36,127 bases of DNA from a virus. Below the pieces are notes generated by a model. It had not been told where the DNA came from. It did no database searches and saw nothing but the letters and a program-made list of their open reading frames with translations. Location: the IMG/VR virus record IMGVR_UViG_3300032331_003307, positions 1-36,127 of that record. The stretch is one strand, 5' to 3'. Of this stretch, positions 21,655 through 29,324 are shown piece by piece; the stretch's first letter is position 1, and each line of letters begins with the position of its first letter. The position numbers and the translations under genes are program-made.

Positions 21655-22194
21655 ATGTATTACTTTTGGAATAGTAACAAGACAGCGGAAGTTTGGTTTA
21701 GAAATAAACGTAGACCTCCAGAGCAAAATCATAAATTAATAACCGACAACTATTCGCCAACGGCTATTTTGTTTGGGTCCAGCTTATGTAGGGAGCTGTT
21801 TAATGCAGATGCGCCCACAGTCAATAGGTTTGCAATACTTAGACTAGTGAGGCTAGACGGAGGCTATAGCGCTTCTGGGAGTATATTTGTGAATGACAGC
21901 CTGACAATGAGTAAAATAAAGCGCTATGACTATGTGGAGCGTAGAGAAATTGAAGGGCAAGGTATCTATAGAATCGCAGATGTCAGCTTCCACACGTCGA
22001 CATGTACATATGAAGTAAAGCTATTAGGAAACTCTGAGTCTTCCAGGCTAGCTAAAAATAAAGAAATGTTTCAAGTTATGAAGTCAAATCTGGATAGAGC
22101 TACATTAAACATATATGTAGAGCTAATGATGGATTTGCCTAACATAGCTGAAGAGCTTTTCCACGTAATACCAGAGGTTAAAAGAAAAAAATGA
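21655..22194 (+). CDS. 179-aa hypothetical protein
   Basis: The first ATG follows directly after the upstream terminator's T-run. The next plausible starts are non-ATG (a TTG near codon 39), so the true start is uncertain. The protein is mixed alpha/beta with an aromatic N-terminus (MYYFWNSNKTAEVWFRNKRR) and a helical C-terminus rich in Glu and Lys. No family is recognised. It overlaps the sigma-factor gene by 4 bases and may be co-expressed with it. Confidence 0.6.
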   Translation: MYYFWNSNKTAEVWFRNKRRPPEQNHKLITDNYSPTAILFGSSLCRELFNADAPTVNRFAILRLVRLDGGYSASGSIFVNDSLTMSKIKRYDYVERREIEGQGIYRIADVSFHTSTCTYEVKLLGNSESSRLAKNKEMFQVMKSNLDRATLNIYVELMMDLPNIAEELFHVIPEVKRKK

Positions 22195-22763
22195 CCGAAG
22201 AATACTTTAATGAAATATACGGAGAAACAAAGTCGCTTACACTGAAGGTCATATTGTCTTTCAAAGCTGTGGATTTTCAGACAGCTGAAGATTTACTTCA
22301 GCAAGTTTACTTAAGATTTTATGAAAAATGTTCGCAAGAAAACGAATTGCCTAAAGTATGCGCTTGGCTGCGCACAACGGCAAAAAACACAACCATAAAG
22401 TATCTAAAGTACATTAACGCTGCTAAAAGAGCTGTAACTTATATGGATATGCCGTATGAAGAATACGACGATGACTCCGCACTCAACGGCTTATATTTGA
22501 TGATTGAGACAGAGATAAATCAGCATAAGCGAAGTAGAATAGCCAAAATAAAAAGACTTATCAACAGTCTACCTAAAAAGCAAAAGCAGGCAATGAGATT
22601 GGTCTATTTAAAAGGCTATAGAGTAAAGGATGCTGCGGTAGTTATGGGAAGTAACGAAAACTGCCTAGGCTTTCTTTTAAACAAAGCAAAAAATACAATA
22701 AAAAACAAAATTAACTTATGTTCAAAATCTATTTTAAAAACAAAGGATGCACCAGAAAGCTAA
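22191..22763 (+). CDS. ECF-type RNA polymerase sigma factor-like protein
   Basis: A 190-aa protein with the two-domain layout of extracytoplasmic-function sigma factors. Region 2 is AEDLLQQVYLRFYEK, followed by VCAWLRTTAKNTTIKYLKY, the usual W-L-x-x-x-A-x-N helix that contacts -10 DNA. A variable acidic linker follows (YEEYDDDSA). Region 4 is INSLPKKQKQAMRLVYLKGY with a helix-turn-helix RVKDAAVVMGSNENCLGFLL. It likely redirects host RNA polymerase to phage promoters, a role played in T4 by gp55. The start overlaps the upstream stop. Target promoters are not known; the three TGNTATAAT sites in this window are candidates. Confidence 0.8.
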   Translation: MTEEYFNEIYGETKSLTLKVILSFKAVDFQTAEDLLQQVYLRFYEKCSQENELPKVCAWLRTTAKNTTIKYLKYINAAKRAVTYMDMPYEEYDDDSALNGLYLMIETEINQHKRSRIAKIKRLINSLPKKQKQAMRLVYLKGYRVKDAAVVMGSNENCLGFLLNKAKNTIKNKINLCSKSILKTKDAPES

Positions 22764-22765
22764 GC

Positions 22766-23161
22766 ATGATTAACAGGCTTAGCTGTGAACCACATGAGCT
22801 TACCCCTGAATTTTGGAGTGCTCAAGAAGGACAGCTGGTGTGCTTCATAGACCCTGTGCACGAAGATAAAAAGTATTGGAGAGCAAATATGCAACTAGTA
22901 GATTCTAAAAAAATAAACTATCAAACGTACACGCTTTCTGATGGGCGAAGAATGGTCTCAGGCTATTGGAGTCCTGTGGCATATCTTGAGTTGGATAAAT
23001 ATAAAGCCCTTTTTACAGAGAGGGTAGGTGTTGCCCTGCACGATGTTATAAATAGCCCTGCAGCATATGAAGCATGGGAGCACCTGTGCGCCGCCCCTCA
23101 TATATTTAGGGCGGCAATAGATGAATTCCATGAATGGTTCCCAAACACAAACAAAGTATGA
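22766..23161 (+). CDS. 131-aa hypothetical protein
   Basis: The ATG at 22766 lies just after the sigma-factor stop; an in-frame ATG at 22718 would overlap that gene by 46 bases and is less likely. The product is a compact protein with HELTPEFWSAQEGQLVCFID at the start and a helical end AAPHIFRAAIDEFHEWFP. No known domain is recognised. Its stop overlaps the next ATG (23158). Confidence 0.6.
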   Translation: MINRLSCEPHELTPEFWSAQEGQLVCFIDPVHEDKKYWRANMQLVDSKKINYQTYTLSDGRRMVSGYWSPVAYLELDKYKALFTERVGVALHDVINSPAAYEAWEHLCAAPHIFRAAIDEFHEWFPNTNKV

Positions 23162-23379
23162 GTAAATTACAACTAAACAACATGACAGTCGAAGAGGCAA
23201 CAGAATATCTTGAAAGTATCGGAGAATGGCATACAGTACGTAATGTCCCAAGAGACGTAATGGTCAAGTGGGCCGAATATTTAAAAAACGAAGAAAATGA
23301 AATATCTAGTAATACCCGACGTTCACCAAAAGCTAGACAAGCTGGAAAGAGTCTTCAAGAAAGTCCAGAAGTTCGATAA
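23158..23379 (+). CDS. 73-aa hypothetical protein overlapping the phosphatase gene
   Basis: The ATG overlaps the previous stop (ATGA). The first ~48 residues look like a small helical domain (MTVEEATEYLESIGEWHTVR; DVMVKWAEYLKNEENE). The last ~26 residues run within the next gene in another frame and are Ser/Arg-rich, so this tail may be only tolerated sequence. The 83-base overlap is unusually long for this phage. Confidence 0.55.
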   Translation: MSKLQLNNMTVEEATEYLESIGEWHTVRNVPRDVMVKWAEYLKNEENEISSNTRRSPKARQAGKSLQESPEVR

Positions 23380-24121
23380 ACTGATCTCTCTAGGAGACTG
23401 GTTTGACAACTTTCATGATTCTCCTGAAGACAGCATGCGTACAGCCATGTATATTTTGGATTTGTACGAAGAGTTAGGAGACAATTTTATATGGCTCATG
23501 GGTAACCACGATATTCCATATTTGTTTCCTGAGACATACGATATACTCAGATGTAGCGGAAATACTTTCGATAAGCTTACAATTATTCAAAAGATATTTA
23601 AAGACAGGCTGCAACGGGCTAGATTGATGTTGGCTTACAGAATTAAATACGCTAAAAAGAAAGATATTATCCTTTCGCACGCAGGAGTGAGTAGATATCA
23701 CTTCGCCACAAAGTCTGGTAATATTTCTTCTAAACGTGTTTTAGACCTGTGCCATGAAACAACAGGAACCTTATTCCGCATGGAAGGAGATCCTATGGTT
23801 GAACAATACTTGCCCATCCTTAAGGCAGGCAGAGCCAGGAGAGGAGATATGCCTGTAGGGGGTATAACCTGGCAGGACTGGAACCTTGAGTTTCGTCCTC
23901 ACCCTCAGATAAGTCAGATTGTAGGACATACTCCTACTCAGAATCCTCAAATCATGGATGGTAATGGCTCAGCCATAGCCCCTGATAAGGGCACCCTGGA
24001 GACAGGTCTAGAGTATCATCTGGCTCCAGGAGTAAGCTATAACTTCAATATAGACACGCATCTAAATCATTATATGATCATAGAGAACGGAAAAATAACA
24101 ATACATAGAAATTATGATTAA
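23297..24121 (+). CDS. Calcineurin-like metallophosphoesterase
   Basis: A 274-aa protein with all the blocks of the PPP/Ap4A-hydrolase type metallophosphatase: PDVH (D8, H10), GDWFDN (33-38), GNHD (69-72), LSHAG near 125 and GHTPTQ near 214. Two metal ions bound by these residues hydrolyse phosphoester bonds. In phages, relatives act as protein phosphatases (lambda type) or as nucleotide or polynucleotide phosphatases; the substrate here cannot be told. It sits ahead of DNA ligase and PNK/phosphatase, so an RNA/DNA-end role is conceivable. Confidence 0.88.
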   Translation: MKYLVIPDVHQKLDKLERVFKKVQKFDKLISLGDWFDNFHDSPEDSMRTAMYILDLYEELGDNFIWLMGNHDIPYLFPETYDILRCSGNTFDKLTIIQKIFKDRLQRARLMLAYRIKYAKKKDIILSHAGVSRYHFATKSGNISSKRVLDLCHETTGTLFRMEGDPMVEQYLPILKAGRARRGDMPVGGITWQDWNLEFRPHPQISQIVGHTPTQNPQIMDGNGSAIAPDKGTLETGLEYHLAPGVSYNFNIDTHLNHYMIIENGKITIHRNYD

Positions 24122-24308
24122 AAAAGTTAAAGAAATATCTGGACCTGTGCTAAGTCATTGGTCTGAGCGCTTGGTAGCACTAGCCTGTCATTTATTAGCA
24201 GGTTTTCTAATTCAAACATGCTGGAATAATTTTGCAGGCTGTTTTGATAGCCTGCCAGAGTTAAGCCTGTTCGAGTCAACCATACTTTGGATTTGCTTAT
24301 ACTATTAA
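24114..24308 (+). CDS. 64-aa hydrophobic hypothetical protein
   Basis: Overlaps the phosphatase gene end by 8 bases and ends 1 base before the DNA ligase ATG. The middle is hydrophobic (LVALACHLLAGFLIQTCW) and could cross the membrane once; a second hydrophobic patch lies at the C-terminus (TILWICLYY). Four cysteines are present. No family is recognised. Tight fit is the main support. Confidence 0.5.
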   Translation: MIKKVKEISGPVLSHWSERLVALACHLLAGFLIQTCWNNFAGCFDSLPELSLFESTILWICLYY

Positions 24309-24309
24309 A

Positions 24310-25443
24310 ATGAATCAACTAACTACGCTGTACAAACTTACTTCAACGGGGGCTACGCAAGAATGGACCATTTTCTCTGAAGGTGGCTCATTCTGGACTG
24401 TAAGCGGCCAGATAGACGGTAAAAAAGTTACCAGCGCAAAAACAAGCTGTGCTGGCAAGAATGTAGGCAGAAAGAATGCCACGACACCAAACGAGCAGGC
24501 ATTAAAAGAGGCGCAGGCTAGATGGCAAAAAAAGTGCGATGAGGGGTATGTAGAAAATGTGGGTGCTCTTGATGTTGCATGGGCATGCAGAGTTGATCCT
24601 ATGTTGGCCAAGAACTATAGTGACTACAAGGATGAGCTACAGTTTCCTGTATATTGCCAACCCAAACTCGATGGCTTGCGCTGCATTGTTACCAGACATG
24701 GTGCATATAGTCGCAAGTGGAAGCCATTCTCCACGCTGCAGCATATCAGGGATGCTCTTCAGCCTGTTTTTGATAAGTATCCTACAATACTGGCATTTGA
24801 CGGTGAGATGTATTCGCATGAACTCAAAGACAATTTTGAGGAGATTGTCAGCATCGTCAAGCAACCCAAAGCGACAGCTCAAGACATTGCAAAATGTAAG
24901 GAGCTTGTACAATACCATATATATGATTATGTACCTGCAGAAGAGTACGCTAATCTAATATACAAGAGTAGAGATCTAGACTTGGATGTAGCGCTTATAG
25001 ACGCTCCCGACTGCCTGCGTAGAGTTAAAACAACTCTTGCATGGAACCAGGAGGAGTTAGATGAGCAGTACAACTGGTGCAGCATAGATGGCTATGAAGG
25101 ACAGATGATTCGTACAGATGCTCCATATCAGCAAAAGAGAACAAAATACCTACTCAAGCGTAAAGACTTTGTAGATGAAGAGTTCTTGATCTTTGGGTAC
25201 AAAGAAGGTAAGGGCAGCAGAGAAGGTTGCATTACATTGAGACTAACTACCAAAGACGGTAAAGAATTTGATTCTGTACCTGTAGGGGGAGTTGAGTATC
25301 TGCAAAGATTGTGGCAGAATCGTCTGCGGCTGCCTGGCCTTTATGCGACAGTTAAATACCAAAACCTTAGTACTGATGGAATACCAAGGTTTAACAATAC
25401 CATCAAATTCAGAAACGTACTGGGAGAAGACGTAGTAATATGA
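24310..25443 (+). CDS. ATP-dependent DNA ligase
   Basis: A 377-aa ligase. Residues 1-95 form a small N-terminal domain resembling a WGR-like fold (LYKLTSTGATQEWTIFSEGG ... EAQARWQKKCDEGY). The adenylation domain follows: motif I QPKLDGLRC (K119), motif III-like AFDGEMYSHE, motif IV YEGQMIRTD, motif V KYLLKRK. The OB-fold starts at DEEFLIFGYKEGKGSREG. It seals nicks between Okazaki fragments and in repair. Overlap with the PNK gene (ATGA) implies co-translation. Confidence 0.9.
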   Translation: MNQLTTLYKLTSTGATQEWTIFSEGGSFWTVSGQIDGKKVTSAKTSCAGKNVGRKNATTPNEQALKEAQARWQKKCDEGYVENVGALDVAWACRVDPMLAKNYSDYKDELQFPVYCQPKLDGLRCIVTRHGAYSRKWKPFSTLQHIRDALQPVFDKYPTILAFDGEMYSHELKDNFEEIVSIVKQPKATAQDIAKCKELVQYHIYDYVPAEEYANLIYKSRDLDLDVALIDAPDCLRRVKTTLAWNQEELDEQYNWCSIDGYEGQMIRTDAPYQQKRTKYLLKRKDFVDEEFLIFGYKEGKGSREGCITLRLTTKDGKEFDSVPVGGVEYLQRLWQNRLRLPGLYATVKYQNLSTDGIPRFNNTIKFRNVLGEDVVI

Positions 25444-26300
25444 ATAAAGTTATTGTTTTGAGGGGGTTACCGGCATCAGGTAAAAGTACCTGGGCTAAAG
25501 ATTATATAAGTAGAAACCCTAGAACTGTCCGGGTTAATAAAGATGACTTGCGGACGATGCTTCACAATAGCCAGTGGAGCGAAGAGAATGAGTTGATTAT
25601 TCTCGCAATGAGGGATACTATTATTGCTGAGGCTTTACACATGAGTCACGATGTGATAGTCGATGACACTAATTTTGCTGAAAAGCATGTCACGACAATC
25701 CAGGACATAGCTGCAGATTGGGAGGCATCATTTGAGGTTAAAGACTTTGATGTACCGCTAGAGGTGTGTTTGGATCGAAACCGGAAGAGAAACAGCAGTG
25801 TGCCAGACAAGGTGATTATAGATATGCACAACAAATATGTGCTACCTAAAAAAGAAAAAGTTGTACAAAGTCCAGGCAGAACAAAGGCTGTTATTGTGGA
25901 CCTGGATGGTACCTTAGCGCTGCATAATAGACATGCGTTTGCTATAGAGCAATGCGGCGCAGACAAACCCAACATTCCTGTACTTAACACTATAAAAGCG
26001 CTAAGCCAGTTTGGGTACAAACTAATATTTCTGACAGGAAGAGAAGATGCCTTCAGGCCGCAAACAGATAAGTGGCTTAAAGAAGTCTGTGACGTTGATT
26101 TGTTTGCGCCACGGTATATGTTATATATGCGGCCTACTGGAGACAACCGCAAGGACAGTTTAGTAAAAGAAGAAATACTCAGGAATGAGATTCTCCCCAA
26201 CTATTACGTCGAGTTTGCGCTTGATGACAGGCAGCAGGTAGTAGATCATCTTAGAGAAATGGGGCTGCCTGTGTTTCAGGTGGCTCCAGGAAATTACTAA
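25440..26300 (+). CDS. pseT: Polynucleotide kinase / 3'-phosphatase (T4 Pnkp-like)
   Basis: A 286-aa bifunctional enzyme in T4 order: an N-terminal 5'-kinase with P-loop GLPASGKS (9-16) and a catalytic Asp region VNKDDLR, then a C-terminal HAD phosphatase with DLDGT (D154, D156), a second motif LTGRED and a late acidic motif ALDDRQQ. It restores 5'-phosphate and 3'-OH ends so that a ligase can seal them; in T4 this repairs tRNA cut by anticodon nuclease. It is directly followed by tRNA-Arg, and an RNA ligase lies about 5 kb upstream. The length is close to T4 Pnkp (301 aa). Confidence 0.93.
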   Translation: MNKVIVLRGLPASGKSTWAKDYISRNPRTVRVNKDDLRTMLHNSQWSEENELIILAMRDTIIAEALHMSHDVIVDDTNFAEKHVTTIQDIAADWEASFEVKDFDVPLEVCLDRNRKRNSSVPDKVIIDMHNKYVLPKKEKVVQSPGRTKAVIVDLDGTLALHNRHAFAIEQCGADKPNIPVLNTIKALSQFGYKLIFLTGREDAFRPQTDKWLKEVCDVDLFAPRYMLYMRPTGDNRKDSLVKEEILRNEILPNYYVEFALDDRQQVVDHLREMGLPVFQVAPGNY

Positions 26301-26305
26301 TTTAA

Positions 26306-26382
26306 GTGCCCGTAGCTCAGCTGGATAGAGCAACGGATTTCTAATCCGTTGGTCGCAGGTTCGAATCCTGCCGGGCACGCCA
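26306..26382 (+). tRNA. tRNA-Arg (TCT)
   Basis: Acceptor GTGCCCG/CGGGCAC, D-arm AGCTCAGCTGGATAGAGC, anticodon arm ACGGA-TTTCTAA-TCCGT giving TCT, T-arm GCAGG-TTCGAAT-CCTGC, and an encoded CCA end. It reads AGA/AGG codons, which are frequent in most genes here. It starts 5 bases after the PNK/phosphatase stop. Confidence 0.96.
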
Positions 26383-26420
26383 TTTTGTAAAATTTATGTC
26401 GACCGTTTCGCCGGCGTAAA

Positions 26421-26510
26421 AAATAAGTCGTGAGTGTTTTGCTGAAGCGGTAGTATTCCCGCTACTCAAGATTCTGTACGCTGCAGCAGATCGGCTAACC
26501 ACGAAGCAGC
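26421..26510 (+). ncRNA. Candidate structured RNA downstream of tRNA-Arg
   Basis: The 158-base gap between tRNA-Arg and the next gene has no coding frame. Within it, TCGTG (428-432) can pair with CACGA (500-504), enclosing AGCGG/CCGCT (446-450 with 459-463) and a CTGCAG-centred inverted repeat near 480-487. A short class II tRNA-like look (CTCAAGA loop) is not supported by stems. It may be an untranslated leader or a small RNA. Confidence 0.25.
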
Positions 26511-26540
26511 AATTTAATCTTTATTAATTTAATTTAATTT

Positions 26541-27137
26541 ATGGGAATGTTCGACACAATATTAGTACATAAAAGCATAATTTTACCTCTCCTGGAAGGA
26601 GAGGAATTGTTAAAAAAAGAGTGGCGCGCAGACACGGAAGGTTGTTTTCATTTTCAAACTAAAGATCTGGAAAACGTCATGTGGATATACAAGGTGGGAG
26701 AGGACCACAAAGTATGGCGGGAGGTGCATGAATATACTGAAGATCCAGAGTGTAAATATGGCATGCGCCACGAAAGGTTGCCTGATGAGCGTTGCGAAAA
26801 TTTGAGCGCTTATGTAAATTTCTATGACATGGTACGTCATATTGGTGAAGATGAGGTATGGGTTGAGTTTGAAGGCCATATATTGAACGGTACGCTGGCC
26901 GAAGTTTCTTTAGTAAAATTAGAGAAAACAAATATGGCTGATAAAGAAGCCGAAATACAAAAGCAGCAGTTACGCTGGGATAAGATTAGAAGCACGTACA
27001 GCTGGAGAGTATTCTCAGCACTACGTGGAATTGAATGGAAGGTTCGTAAACTATTTAGACCTGCGTTTAATAAATACGAAAACTTCCTAAACAAACTAAG
27101 ACAAGACGCAGAAAATCAATACCCAACTGAAGAATGA
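26541..27137 (+). CDS. 198-aa conserved phage protein (MGMFDT family)
   Basis: Begins MGMFDTILVHKSIILPLLEG, an N-terminus recurrent in small phage proteins of unknown function, followed by FHFQTKDLE, also typical of that family. The C-terminal ~70 residues are a charged helix (ADKEAEIQKQQLRWDKIRST). The leader (AATTTAATCTTTATTAATTT) is A/T-rich with no SD. It overlaps the next gene by 4 bases. Confidence 0.65.
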   Translation: MGMFDTILVHKSIILPLLEGEELLKKEWRADTEGCFHFQTKDLENVMWIYKVGEDHKVWREVHEYTEDPECKYGMRHERLPDERCENLSAYVNFYDMVRHIGEDEVWVEFEGHILNGTLAEVSLVKLEKTNMADKEAEIQKQQLRWDKIRSTYSWRVFSALRGIEWKVRKLFRPAFNKYENFLNKLRQDAENQYPTEE

Positions 27138-27568
27138 CACTAATACAAGTAAGGGTCTGTGAGGCCCTAGCAAAACACTACCGTGTAAAAAAAGCTTTGG
27201 TGATGGATAGCGCCAAAGAATATATTAAAAATCTTGGTGAAGAACATCCCGTTATAGAGGTGGAGGTGGCTGACGAAAGGCTGAGAGTGGGCACAACTAA
27301 GGATACATGCCCTGTCGGTAAACTTTTTTTCTACAATAAGTTTATTAAGACAGAGCTGTACGCGGACGCCATCATGCTGTTTGAAAATGATGAAGTTGAG
27401 TGTGTGGCTTTTTATTCTGGTGGAGCGTTGATGGTCATCTCTGAAGCCTCACAATACGACGGTGAAGGTGGCGTATTTTTAAGAGACGCAGCCAAAACGC
27501 TAGGCTATGCTATAGAGCCGATGGCGCATTACCTCAAAAGAACGTCCCCGGTGTATTTTGAGGAATAA
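27134..27568 (+). CDS. 144-aa hypothetical protein
   Basis: The ATG overlaps the upstream stop. It has a helical N-terminus (VRVCEALAKHYRVKKALVMD) followed by a beta-rich middle (VIEVEVADERLRVG; CVAFYSGGALMVISE). No family is recognised. A candidate promoter starts immediately after its stop, so it is probably the last gene of its transcript. Confidence 0.6.
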   Translation: MTLIQVRVCEALAKHYRVKKALVMDSAKEYIKNLGEEHPVIEVEVADERLRVGTTKDTCPVGKLFFYNKFIKTELYADAIMLFENDEVECVAFYSGGALMVISEASQYDGEGGVFLRDAAKTLGYAIEPMAHYLKRTSPVYFEE

Positions 27569-27569
27569 T

Positions 27570-27578
27570 TGGTATAAT
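27570..27578 (+). promoter_or_regulatory. Extended -10 promoter TGGTATAAT
   Basis: The same nine bases and AATT flank (AATTGGTATAATA) as at 21343. It lies in a 99-base non-coding gap and would give a leader of about 80 bases to the ATG at 27668. No clear -35. Confidence 0.5.
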
Positions 27579-27607
27579 AATTAGGAAGCTTTTGTTGTGT
27601 AAAATTT

Positions 27608-27637
27608 TAGAATAAGTATCGGGTGATATTTATTCTA
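27608..27637 (+). promoter_or_regulatory. 13-bp leader hairpin
   Basis: TAGAATAAGTATC and GATATTTATTCTA pair over 13 bp (one G-U) around a GGGT loop. It lies between the promoter at 27570 and the ATG at 27668 and would sit in the 5' leader. There is no T-run directly after it, so it is not a simple terminator. It could control translation or RNA stability, or bind a protein. Confidence 0.5.
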
Positions 27638-27667
27638 AGTTTTCCGCAGCATATAAACCAAAACAAA

Positions 27668-28465
27668 ATGATCATACCTAAAGAAATCGAAGATGCTATC
27701 AAACTAAAAGAGCAGCAAGAATTTTGCGCAGCGTTATGCGCAGATATTCCAGAGCTTATTGCTCAGAATTTAAACAAGCCCACAAGCTCTCCGACTTCAG
27801 ATGAGCCAGGAGCCGACTTCGTTGTGGAAAGTATCCGCAATGAAATTAATCGAAGAGTTGACAGATATGGCGTAGCCTCGAAGTTGAATTTGACTGAGAT
27901 GCCCTGCGCTGTATCTAGACCTGGTGTGGGCGTGTTTCACATCGATTCCAATAGGTTTATCAATTCATCAGACGAGCTAATCGACCTGTTCAAGGCAGTA
28001 GAAGAGGTTAAAGTAGAGAAAAAGTATGCTGGTCCAGACAAAAATCATGTAACCGTGCTCAAGGCTAGGTTGCCTGATAACTATGTAGCTTGCTGCGCTT
28101 ATGTGCAGGCAAGACACATTCCAGCCAGCATCTTTGAGGAAGACCGAGTAGTCGCAAAGTTAATCAAGAACAAACTCGGACAGATCGTTGATGTTGATCT
28201 ACTGTGTAGAGATATTCCGCCACTGAATTCAAATGGAGCATATGGATATATGCCTGCAGAAAAAGTGAAGTTACACTACCATTGGATTACAGTGAAAATT
28301 AACAAAGAAACTCAGGCATTACAATGCTGGTTTCCTGGAATTGAGCGAAATATATCTGATAGTGGAAGACCCAAGGAAATGGTTCTTGTAGGAGCCCACT
28401 ACAAGAGGATAAAGAAGTCGGCAAAGTCCTATGGAGGATTCGGTGGCGAGAAACCTCAAGAGTAA
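27668..28465 (+). CDS. 265-aa hypothetical protein
   Basis: The ATG at 27668 is chosen because it follows an A-rich leader (AACCAAAACAAA); an upstream non-ATG start would run into the leader hairpin. The N-terminal ~45 residues are helical, then a Pro/Ser linker (NKPTSSPTSDEP) and a larger domain with DKNHVTVLKARLPDNYVACC and AEKVKLHYHWITVKIN. The end is Gly-rich (YGGFGGEKPQE). No family is recognised. Confidence 0.65.
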   Translation: MIIPKEIEDAIKLKEQQEFCAALCADIPELIAQNLNKPTSSPTSDEPGADFVVESIRNEINRRVDRYGVASKLNLTEMPCAVSRPGVGVFHIDSNRFINSSDELIDLFKAVEEVKVEKKYAGPDKNHVTVLKARLPDNYVACCAYVQARHIPASIFEEDRVVAKLIKNKLGQIVDVDLLCRDIPPLNSNGAYGYMPAEKVKLHYHWITVKINKETQALQCWFPGIERNISDSGRPKEMVLVGAHYKRIKKSAKSYGGFGGEKPQE

Positions 28466-28478
28466 CAATTAAAATAAG

Positions 28479-28505
28479 CCAGGTGGAGCAATAAACTCCA
28501 CCTGG
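28479..28505 (+). other. 10-bp perfect hairpin (terminator-like, weak T-run)
   Basis: CCAGGTGGAG/CTCCACCTGG with loop CAATAAA follows the stop of the 265-aa gene. Only TATTATAAT follows, with no proper T-run. It may be a weak terminator or an RNA-stabilising 3' end; the next ATG is 10 bases downstream. Confidence 0.55.
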
Positions 28506-28514
28506 TATTATAAT

Positions 28515-28850
28515 ATGCTTGATAGACCTAAACTTATATTTAGCTCATTCGCACTGGCGCTGTTTGGCGTACTTTGCGCAGTAAATATTATCCCGGTATT
28601 ACCGTATGTCATACTAACCAGTCTGCTATACACGCTGGTGGGTATAGGTGGCGTACTGCACTATACGAAGCAAGAGATGATTGATCTTCGTGACATTTAT
28701 GCCGAAAGAGAAAAGATGCTGAAAGAGAAGATTGAAACATTGCAGGAGGAGGTAATTAACAAAGAAAAAGAGAATATTAAACTAATTGAGAGACACAAAT
28801 TACCACAAGAAAGACTCCTCGATACTGACTTTGGCGTGTCTAGGAAATAA
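28515..28850 (+). CDS. 111-aa membrane-anchored coiled-coil protein
   Basis: Two N-terminal hydrophobic segments (LIFSSFALALFGVLCAVNII; VLPYVILTSLLYTLVGIGG) are followed by a long charged helix (EREKMLKEKIETLQEEVINK), the form of a membrane-anchored coiled coil. A short tail follows. No family is recognised. The start is SD-less and lies 10 bases after the hairpin. Confidence 0.6.
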   Translation: MLDRPKLIFSSFALALFGVLCAVNIIPVLPYVILTSLLYTLVGIGGVLHYTKQEMIDLRDIYAEREKMLKEKIETLQEEVINKEKENIKLIERHKLPQERLLDTDFGVSRK

Positions 28851-29265
28851 ATCAGTTCTAAAAACTGTAGCGGCAGTTAAGGTTGCAAGTAAAGCAGCCA
28901 GCTACTTCTATAGAAACAAAGAACACTACGCAGATTTTTTTGAGTTTAACTTTAGTGGTACTGAGTGTACGGCGGACCCTGTGACAACCGTGAGCTATCG
29001 CAATGTACCCATTGAAGAGAGCGAACGATTAAAGAAACTATACCGCCATTTTGGATATGTAGAAGAATCCGAGATATTCGGAAAATTAGGAACAGTTCCT
29101 ACGAAACTAAACCTATCTTGCCCTATCGAGGCTAAGTGGGTTTATGAGTATGTAAAAAAGTTTAAAACAAAAAAATATTCACCAGACAATAAAGTTTCAA
29201 ATCACGAAATAATTAAACCATTACCTCAAGTTGAGCTTGATGCGTATCTACTAATCACAGAATAG
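28831..29265 (+). CDS. 144-aa hypothetical protein with uncertain start
   Basis: This frame has no ATG near its beginning; the TTG at 28831 gives a 20-base overlap with the preceding gene, while an earlier TTG (28786) would overlap by 65. A frameshift joining it to the upstream coiled-coil gene is also possible. The N-terminus looks helical and basic (SVLKTVAAVKVASKAASYFY), followed by a charged domain rich in aromatics (KKLYRHFGYVEESEIFGKLG). It ends before a terminator. No family is recognised. Confidence 0.5.
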   Translation: MACLGNKSVLKTVAAVKVASKAASYFYRNKEHYADFFEFNFSGTECTADPVTTVSYRNVPIEESERLKKLYRHFGYVEESEIFGKLGTVPTKLNLSCPIEAKWVYEYVKKFKTKKYSPDNKVSNHEIIKPLPQVELDAYLLITE

Positions 29266-29277
29266 CCTGAGGAACAT

Positions 29278-29312
29278 AAAAAGGAAAATCCTCTACGGGT
29301 TTTCCTTTTTTT
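29278..29312 (+). terminator. Rho-independent terminator
   Basis: Stem AAAAAGGAAAATCC/GGGTTTTCCTTTTT (one G-U) with loop TCTAC and a run of seven Ts. The A-rich left arm makes it symmetric, so it could also stop minus-strand transcription coming through the convergent lysis genes. Confidence 0.85.
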
Positions 29313-29324
29313 AGCTATCAGCTG

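Noticed and set aside
26431-26505. Class II tRNA-Leu-like reading (CTCAAGA loop)
   Set aside because: Stems around the loop do not pair and no T-arm is present.
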